Shown here in pieces: positions 7,137 to 10,951 of a stretch of DNA of 10,951 nt (positions are counted from its first letter, which is position 1; each line of letters begins with the position of its first letter). Source of the stretch: an uncultured Eubacterium sp. (lineage in GTDB: Bacteria; Bacillota; Clostridia; Oscillospirales; Acutalibacteraceae); the NCBI GenBank assembly GCA_910577215.1, contig CAJTMQ010000053.1, positions 1 through 10,951 of the forward strand, given 5' to 3'. The position numbers and the translations under genes were made by a program. The notes under the pieces are model-generated. The model was not told where the DNA came from. It saw only the letters and a program-made list of their open reading frames with translations, and did not search any database.

Positions 7137-7508
7137 TTATTTTTTTATACTTGTTATAAAGTTCTTTACTGCCTCAAAGCTTTCAGCACTGATAACGTGC
7201 TCTATGCGGCAGGCATCTTCAACTGCTGTTTCGGGGGAAACTCCGATTTCTTTAAGCCAGCCTGAAATTGCAGTGTGTCTTTCATACATAGTTTCTGCAA
7301 TCTTTCTTCCTTCAGGAAGCAGGGAAATATATCCGTTATCATCAACCTCAATATATCCGTTTTCACGCAGATTTTTCATTGCAACACTAACGCTTGGCTT
7401 TGAAAAATCAAGCTCATTAACAATATCTATTGAACGAACAATACCTTTTCTGTTTTTCAGAATCAAGATAGTTTCAAGATAGTTTTCAGCGGATTCCTGA
7501 ATTTTCAT
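7137..7508 (-). CDS. DtxR/MntR-family metal-dependent transcriptional repressor
   Basis: This 123-residue protein resembles the iron- and manganese-sensing repressors DtxR, IdeR and MntR, which bind palindromic operators when loaded with metal. The N-terminal winged helix spans about 1-64, with recognition helix region FSKPSVSVAMKNLRENGYI (35-53). The metal-binding and dimerisation domain covers about 65-123. There is no C-terminal SH3-like domain, so the architecture is MntR-like. Likely ligands are Glu12, His78, Cys100, Glu103 and His104; Cys at 100 (EDACRIEHV) is as in iron-sensing DtxR (Cys102), whereas MntR has Glu. The position equal to DtxR Met10 or MntR Asp8 is Asn9. The ATG at 7508 is chosen because the conserved ESAENYLETILIL helix begins there; GGAG lies 11 bases upstream. 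It is divergent from feoA and very probably regulates it. Confidence 0.92.
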   Translation of the reverse strand: MKIQESAENYLETILILKNRKGIVRSIDIVNELDFSKPSVSVAMKNLRENGYIEVDDNGYISLLPEGRKIAETMYERHTAISGWLKEIGVSPETAVEDACRIEHVISAESFEAVKNFITSIKK

Positions 7509-7546
7509 AATACAATCATCTCCGAAATTTTTTGGAATGTATTTAC

Positions 7547-7575
7547 AGTTTAACACAGATGTCTTCATTTTTCAA
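7547..7575 (-). promoter_or_regulatory. Candidate sigma-A promoter for the dtxR-type gene
   Basis: On the minus strand TTGAAA (7575-7570), 17 bases, then TAAACT (7552-7547) preceded by TGT, an extended -10. Transcription would begin about 30 bases before the ATG at 7508. No TTAG-N6-CTAA operator overlaps it; the nearest one is about 40 bases further upstream, so strong self-repression is not evident. Confidence 0.55.
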
Positions 7576-7604
7576 ATATTTCTGTAAAAAAATCCATTTC
7601 ACTC

Positions 7605-7633
7605 TTGACAAGTTGGTTAGTTAATGCTAATAT
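7605..7633 (+). promoter_or_regulatory. Sigma-A promoter of the feo operon
   Basis: A perfect -35, TTGACA (7605-7610), is followed by exactly 17 bases and then TAATAT (7628-7633) preceded by TGC, an extended -10. This is the best promoter match in the window. Transcription would start near 7640, about 75 bases before feoA. Operator-like sites overlap the spacer and -10, the start point, and the leader, as expected for a strong promoter held off by a repressor when metal is plentiful. Confidence 0.8.
7615..7630 (+). promoter_or_regulatory. DtxR-type operator-like site 1, overlapping the feo -10
   Basis: GGTTAGTTAATGCTAA has the two half-sites TTAG and CTAA separated by 6 bases, the core arrangement of DtxR/IdeR boxes. 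It covers the end of the spacer and the start of the -10, so a bound repressor would block polymerase. Confidence 0.55.
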
Positions 7634-7639
7634 ATTGTC

Positions 7640-7657
7640 GGTTAGATTAATCTAACC
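7640..7657 (+). promoter_or_regulatory. DtxR-type operator, perfect 18-base palindrome at the feo start point
   Basis: GGTTAGATTAATCTAACC is identical to its reverse complement over all 18 bases and closely matches the DtxR/IdeR box GGTTAG-N-CTAACC type of arrangement. It lies on the predicted transcription start of the feo operon, between the promoter and feoA. The adjacent gene codes a DtxR-family protein. The match of site, regulator and target makes this the strongest operator in the window. Confidence 0.85.
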
Positions 7658-7674
7658 TTTTTATTGAACATCGA

Positions 7675-7689
7675 GTTAGTTAAAACTAT
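7675..7689 (+). promoter_or_regulatory. Weaker operator-like site 3 in the feoA leader
   Basis: GTTAGTTAAAACTAT keeps the TTAG half-site and most of CTAA (CTAT) at the same 6-base separation as sites 1 and 2. Its centre lies 34 bases after that of site 2 and about 25 bases before the feoA ribosome binding site. It may add repressor binding downstream of the start point, but it is less symmetric. Confidence 0.35.
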
Positions 7690-7714
7690 TTGTAGAAAAG
7701 AGCGGAGTGATATG

Positions 7715-7924
7715 ATGCCTTTAACATTTGCAGATATTGGTGAAGAAAATATCATAAAAAAAATAGGCGGCAAGCCGGAGGTTAAGCAGCATTTGGAAAA
7801 TCTGGGTTTTGTAACAGGCGGCACCGTTCGTGTTGTTTCTGCTATCGGCGGAAATCTTATTGTAAACGTAAAAGAATCACGCGTTGCTATAAATAAGGAA
7901 ATGGCAAGTAAAATAATGATTTAA
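7715..7924 (+). CDS. feoA: FeoA family protein (first copy)
   Basis: This 69-residue protein is a FeoA, a small cytosolic SH3-like protein that works with the ferrous iron transporter FeoB, probably by contacting it and tuning its activity. The family pattern is plain: LTFADIGEENIIKKIGG (3-19), LENLGFVTGGTVRVVSAIGGNLIVNVKESRVAI (about 25-57), where the repeated short strands form the barrel. The ATG at 7715 lies 7 bases after GGAG (7704-7707); the adjacent ATG at 7712, with a 4-base gap, would add one Met. An open frame also reaches back to a TTG at 7664, but this would run through the leader and operator site 3 and lacks a ribosome binding site. First gene of the feo operon, 24 bases before the second feoA. 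Confidence 0.93.
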   Translation: MPLTFADIGEENIIKKIGGKPEVKQHLENLGFVTGGTVRVVSAIGGNLIVNVKESRVAINKEMASKIMI

Positions 7925-7948
7925 TAAATATTGTGAAGGAGGATAAGT

Positions 7949-8170
7949 ATGAAAACTTTAAGGCAGGCTAAAGTGGGTGAAACACTGAAGGTTGTTAAGC
8001 TTCATGGTGAGGGTGCTGTTAAGCGGCGTATTATGGATATGGGAATAACCCGCGGTGTGGAATTGAATATTCGTAAGGTAGCTCCTTTGGGAGATCCTGT
8101 TGAAATTACAGTTCGTGGCTATGAGCTTTCAATCAGAAAAGCAGATGCTGAAATGATTGAGGTAGAGTAA
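7949..8170 (+). CDS. feoA: FeoA family protein (second copy)
   Basis: This second 73-residue FeoA has the classic pattern LRQAKVGETLKVVKLHGEGAVKRRIMDMGITRGVELNIRKVAPLGDPVEITVRGYELSIR in pieces: TLKVVKLHGEG (about 12-22), RRIMDMGITRG (26-36), APLGDPVEITVRGYELSIR (44-62). The APLGDP and RGYELSIR segments are the standard FeoA consensus, so this copy is the more typical one and the first copy is more divergent. It has the best ribosome binding site of the operon, AAGGAGG (7936-7942), 6 bases before its ATG, which may mean it is made in greater amount. Two FeoA proteins ahead of FeoB is a recurring arrangement in Clostridia. An 89-base gap separates it from feoB. Confidence 0.95.
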   Translation: MKTLRQAKVGETLKVVKLHGEGAVKRRIMDMGITRGVELNIRKVAPLGDPVEITVRGYELSIRKADAEMIEVE

Positions 8171-8219
8171 TATTTCAAAGGGGTAAGAAAAACGATTTTA
8201 TATTGTTTTTCTGCGTGAT

Positions 8220-8235
8220 GGTTAGTTTGTACTAA
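8220..8235 (+). promoter_or_regulatory. Operator-like site 4 between the second feoA and feoB
   Basis: GGTTAGTTTGTACTAA has the same TTAG-N6-CTAA core as the feo promoter sites, and its first nine bases match site 1 (GGTTAGTTA/GGTTAGTTT) save one. It sits about 25 bases before the feoB start in the largest gap of the operon. No convincing promoter is visible there, so it may act as an internal roadblock or as a control site of a weak internal promoter, or be a chance match. Confidence 0.4.
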
Positions 8236-8259
8236 TTAATTATGAAAGGATTATAGAAT

Positions 8260-10674
8260 ATGAGTATTAAAATTGCCCTTGCGGGTAACCCGAACAGCGG
8301 TAAAACAACACTGTTTAATGCACTTACAGGTTCAAACCAGTATGTTGGTAACTGGCCGGGTGTTACGGTAGAGAAAAAAGAAGGTAAGCTTAAAAAACAT
8401 AGTGACGTTATTATTACTGATCTTCCGGGTATTTATTCGCTTTCTCCATATACCTTGGAGGAGGTTGTTGCAAGAAATTATTTGATTTCTGAGCGTCCGG
8501 ATGCTATTCTTAATATAGTAGACGGAACAAACCTTGAAAGAAACCTTTATCTTACAACGCAGTTAACAGAATTGGGAATTCCTGTTGTTATTGCCGTTAA
8601 TATGATGGATGTTGTTAAGAAAAACGGTGACAAAATCAATATTGAACAGTTGTCAAAAGCACTTGGCTGCAAGGTTGTTGAAATTTCAGCACTTAAAGGC
8701 ACAGGCATTATGGAGGCTGCTCAGGAGGCCATTAACGCTGCAAATGGTGAAAAAGCAATTCCTCAGCACAGTTTCAGCGGTTCAGTTGAGCATGCACTTG
8801 CTCATATTGAAGAGGTTACAGTACATAATCTTCCTGAAGAGCAGCAGCGTTGGTATGCTGTTAAACTCTTTGAAAGAGACGAAAAGGTTCTTTCTCAGTT
8901 AAATCTCGGCAAAGATGTTCTTGCTCATATTGAAAAGGATATTCAGGCTGCTGAAAAAGAGCTTGATGATGATGCGGAAAGCATCATTACAAATGAAAGA
9001 TATATCTACATTGCCTCTATCATTAAAGGCTGCTATAAAAAGAAGAATGCCGGAAAGCTTTCAACCTCGGATAAAATTGATAAGGTTGTAACAAATCGCT
9101 TTGCAGCACTTCCTATTTTTGCAGTTATTATGTTCCTTGTTTACTATATTTCCGTTTCAACCGTAGGCGGATTTGTTACAGACTGGACGAATGACGGTCT
9201 GTTTGGTAATGGATACCATCTTTTAAATATAGGTGCAGCTGCATATGACGACGCAATGAATGAATATGCAATTGAGAATATCTGGACAGAAGATGTAATT
9301 GCCAATGTTGATGCTGCTGTTGAAGCAGGTGTTATTGGTGCAGAGGATATTCAGGGGGCTATTGAAGATGAAAGCTTCGGCGATTTTGATGAAGCGTACG
9401 GCAGTTATGGAGAGTCACTTGCAAATGAAGGCTTTGATATTTCCGAAACAGTGGACACTGCACTTGAAGCTGATGATGTACCCGCACAGGGGGATTATGG
9501 TGTTTGGGTACCCGGTATTCCTGTTTTAGTGGAAAACGGTCTGGAGGCAGTTCATTGTGCCGATTGGCTTTCCGGTCTGATTCTTGATGGTATTGTCGGC
9601 GGTGTCGGTGCAGTTCTTGGTTTCGTTCCTCAGATTCTTGTTCTCTTTATTCTGCTTGCATTCCTTGAAGGCTGCGGATATATGGCTCGTATTGCATTTG
9701 TGCTTGACCGAATATTCCGCAAGTTCGGTTTAAGCGGCAAATCATTTATTCCTATGTTGATCGGTACAGGCTGCGGTGTGCCCGGTATTATGGCTTCGCG
9801 TACAATAGAGAATGACCGTGACCGTAAGATGACAATTATGACTACAACCTTTATTCCATGCGGAGCTAAGCTTCCGATTATTGCTATGATTGCTTCAGCA
9901 TTATTCGGCGGAGCTTGGTGGGTTGCACCAAGTGCATACTTCATTGGTATTGCGGCAATCATCATTTCAGGTATTATGCTTAAGAAAACAAAGATGTTTG
10001 CAGGTGACCCGGCCCCATTCGTTATGGAGCTTCCTGCATATCATTGGCCAACAGTGGGAAATGTACTTCGCAGTATGTGGGAGCGTGGCTGGTCCTTCAT
10101 CAAGAGAGCAGGAACAATCATTCTTCTTTCTTCAATTGTAATTTGGGCAGCGTCTGCTTTCGGTGTTGTTGACGGTGCATTCACATTTGATCCTGATATG
10201 GAACTTGAAACAAGTATTCTCGGTATGATAGGTAATGCAGTTTGCTGGTTATTCAAGCCTGTTGGTTTCGGAACAATTAAGGCTACAGTTGCAACAATTA
10301 TGGGTCTTGTAGCTAAAGAAGAAGTTGTTGCTGTATTCGGAGTTCTTGATTTTGAAGGCTTAACACAGCTTGCCGGTTATTCATTCCTTATCTTCAACCT
10401 TCTTTGTGCTCCTTGCTTCGCTGCAATCGGTGCTATTAAGAGAGAGATGAACAGTGCCAAGTGGACTTGGTTTGCAATCGGTTATCAGTGTATATTTGCT
10501 TATGCGGCTTCACTTGTTGTATATCAGCTTGGTATGCTCTTCACAGGTTCCGGAAGCATAATCGGTACAATTGTTGCAGTGATTGTTATTGCATTTATAG
10601 TTTATATGCTTGTTAAGCCTTATAAGGAGTCTAACTCAATGAACATTAAGGTTAGAACATCCAAGAAAAAATAA
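8260..10674 (+). CDS. feoB: Ferrous iron transport protein B (FeoB)
   Basis: FeoB imports Fe(II) across the membrane using a cytosolic GTPase-like domain. The G motifs are intact: G1 GNPNSGKTT (9-17), switch region VGNWPGVTVEKKEG (29-42), G3 DLPGIYSL (54-61), G4 NMMD (114-117), G5 SALKG (143-147). A helical spacer domain follows (about 170-270), then the membrane part with the first helix at about 282-303 and others at about 436-470, 530-575, 615-633, 705-726, 735-760 and 767-785. The core pore motifs are GTGCGVPGIMASR (502-514), FIPCGAKLPI (531-540) and GLVAKEEVV (682-690). Oddity: residues 328-412, predicted outside the membrane after the first helix, hold 25 acidic and no basic residues. 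AAGGA precedes the ATG by 9 bases. At 804 residues it is longer than many FeoB (about 700-770), owing largely to this insert. Confidence 0.97.
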   Translation: MSIKIALAGNPNSGKTTLFNALTGSNQYVGNWPGVTVEKKEGKLKKHSDVIITDLPGIYSLSPYTLEEVVARNYLISERPDAILNIVDGTNLERNLYLTTQLTELGIPVVIAVNMMDVVKKNGDKINIEQLSKALGCKVVEISALKGTGIMEAAQEAINAANGEKAIPQHSFSGSVEHALAHIEEVTVHNLPEEQQRWYAVKLFERDEKVLSQLNLGKDVLAHIEKDIQAAEKELDDDAESIITNERYIYIASIIKGCYKKKNAGKLSTSDKIDKVVTNRFAALPIFAVIMFLVYYISVSTVGGFVTDWTNDGLFGNGYHLLNIGAAAYDDAMNEYAIENIWTEDVIANVDAAVEAGVIGAEDIQGAIEDESFGDFDEAYGSYGESLANEGFDISETVDTALEADDVPAQGDYGVWVPGIPVLVENGLEAVHCADWLSGLILDGIVGGVGAVLGFVPQILVLFILLAFLEGCGYMARIAFVLDRIFRKFGLSGKSFIPMLIGTGCGVPGIMASRTIENDRDRKMTIMTTTFIPCGAKLPIIAMIASALFGGAWWVAPSAYFIGIAAIIISGIMLKKTKMFAGDPAPFVMELPAYHWPTVGNVLRSMWERGWSFIKRAGTIILLSSIVIWAASAFGVVDGAFTFDPDMELETSILGMIGNAVCWLFKPVGFGTIKATVATIMGLVAKEEVVAVFGVLDFEGLTQLAGYSFLIFNLLCAPCFAAIGAIKREMNSAKWTWFAIGYQCIFAYAASLVVYQLGMLFTGSGSIIGTIVAVIVIAFIVYMLVKPYKESNSMNIKVRTSKKK

Positions 10675-10692
10675 TGATAAGGAGAGCACTAT

Positions 10693-10863
10693 ATGCTGGC
10701 TTTTCTGAAAGAAAATCTTTCTACAATAATTATAGGACTTATTGTTCTTGCAGTTGTTGTTTCCCTCGTAGTTAAATTAATAAGGGATAAGAAAAAAGGC
10801 AAATCCTCCTGTGGCTGCGGTTGTGAACACTGTGCTGCTTCAGAGGTATGCCATAAAAAGTGA
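10693..10863 (+). CDS. FeoB-associated Cys-rich membrane protein
   Basis: This 56-residue protein has one membrane helix (about 10-29, IIIGLIVLAVVVSLVV) followed by a very basic stretch (RDKKKGK, 31-37) and a cysteine cluster CGCGCEHC (40-47) with a fifth Cys at 53. By the positive-inside rule the Cys-rich tail lies in the cytosol, next to the FeoB GTPase side. Small proteins of this form directly after feoB are known in Firmicutes as FeoB-associated Cys-rich membrane proteins, sometimes compared with FeoC; their exact role is not settled. The cysteines could bind Fe(II), an iron-sulfur cluster or zinc. The start is secure: AAGGAG (10679-10684) lies 8 bases before the ATG, 18 bases after the feoB stop. 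Last gene of the operon. Confidence 0.88.
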   Translation: MLAFLKENLSTIIIGLIVLAVVVSLVVKLIRDKKKGKSSCGCGCEHCAASEVCHKK

Positions 10864-10867
10864 ATTT

Positions 10868-10898
10868 TTAAAGGGTGAGATTTAATCTCACCCTTTAA
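10868..10898 (+). terminator. Hairpin terminator of the feo operon
   Basis: TTAAAGGGTGAGA (10868-10880) and TCTCACCCTTTAA (10886-10898) form a perfect 13-base-pair stem with a 5-base loop, 4 bases after the stop of the Cys-rich gene. The T-run after the stem is short (CCCTTTAATT), so the U tract is partly inside the stem, but the position after the last gene supports termination. Nothing further is recognisable in the last 53 bases of the window. Confidence 0.72.
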
Positions 10899-10951
10899 TT
10901 GGTTATATATGGTTAATATCGGAAAAGTCTGATTTGCATTGCGCAGGTCAG

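Noticed and set aside
7081..7482. Plus-strand open frame starting just after the lipoprotein stop
   Set aside because: Its first 45 bases are the terminator hairpin and the rest is antisense to the DtxR-type regulator; no ribosome binding site beyond chance.
7664..7714. TTG at 7664 as an earlier start for the first FeoA
   Set aside because: No ribosome binding site precedes it, and the frame would run through the leader with operator-like site 3; GGAG before the ATG at 7715 is a far better start.
8186..8212. AT-rich hairpin (AGAAAAACGAT with ATTGTTTTTCT) between the second feoA and feoB as an internal terminator
   Set aside because: The stem is weak, includes a G-T pair and is not followed by a run of T, and feoB needs to be transcribed; at most it could affect RNA stability.
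8609..8902. Alternative-frame plus-strand open frames inside feoB (also 9299-9529 and 9890-10141) and the minus-strand frame at 9630-9965
   Set aside because: All fall within conserved FeoB coding sequence; their composition reflects the codon pattern of the real frame.
10899..10951. Last 53 bases of the window as a new gene or promoter
   Set aside because: No convincing start, ribosome binding site or promoter pair was found in this short stretch.

Overview
The window (10,951 bases, low to moderate GC) looks like chromosome of an anaerobic, low-GC Gram-positive bacterium of the class Clostridia, most likely a gut Oscillospiraceae/Ruminococcaceae-type organism. The signs are a SpoIIID sporulation regulator (so probably a spore former or a descendant of one), strong AGGAGG-type ribosome binding sites, sigma-A promoters with extended -10 elements, TTG and GTG starts, a cytosolic GH2 beta-galactosidase and a Firmicutes-style feo operon. 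Placement below class level is inference. No rRNA, tRNA, CRISPR array, insertion sequence or phage gene was seen.

Layout. (1) 18-1127, minus strand: spoIIID, then proC (pyrroline-5-carboxylate reductase). Both seem to start at TTG. proC has its own promoter at the end of spoIIID, and spoIIID has a candidate sigma-E-like promoter. (2) 1281-7080, plus strand: a compact run of a GNAT acetyltransferase, a 997-residue LacZ-type beta-galactosidase, AcpS, a fused NAD(P)H-hydrate epimerase/dehydratase and a small lipoprotein of unknown function. Gaps are 25 bases or less, lacZ and acpS overlap by 8 bases, and the run ends at a strong hairpin that probably terminates transcription from both sides. (3) 7137-7508, minus strand: a DtxR/MntR-family metal-dependent repressor, divergent from (4) 7715-10863, plus strand: feoA, feoA, feoB and a 56-residue Cys-rich FeoB-associated membrane protein, closed by a second hairpin.

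How the genes fit. Region 4 is a ferrous-iron import operon. Its promoter overlaps, or is closely followed by, three TTAG-N6-CTAA operator-like sites, one of them a perfect 18-base palindrome, and a fourth copy lies just before feoB. The divergent DtxR-type protein is the obvious candidate repressor. Region 2 combines lactose/galactoside hydrolysis with two housekeeping enzymes often found together in Firmicutes: carrier protein activation and repair of damaged NAD(P)H. The most unusual points are an 85-residue stretch of FeoB with 25 acidic and no basic residues, predicted to lie outside the membrane, and a mixed set of metal ligands in the repressor.
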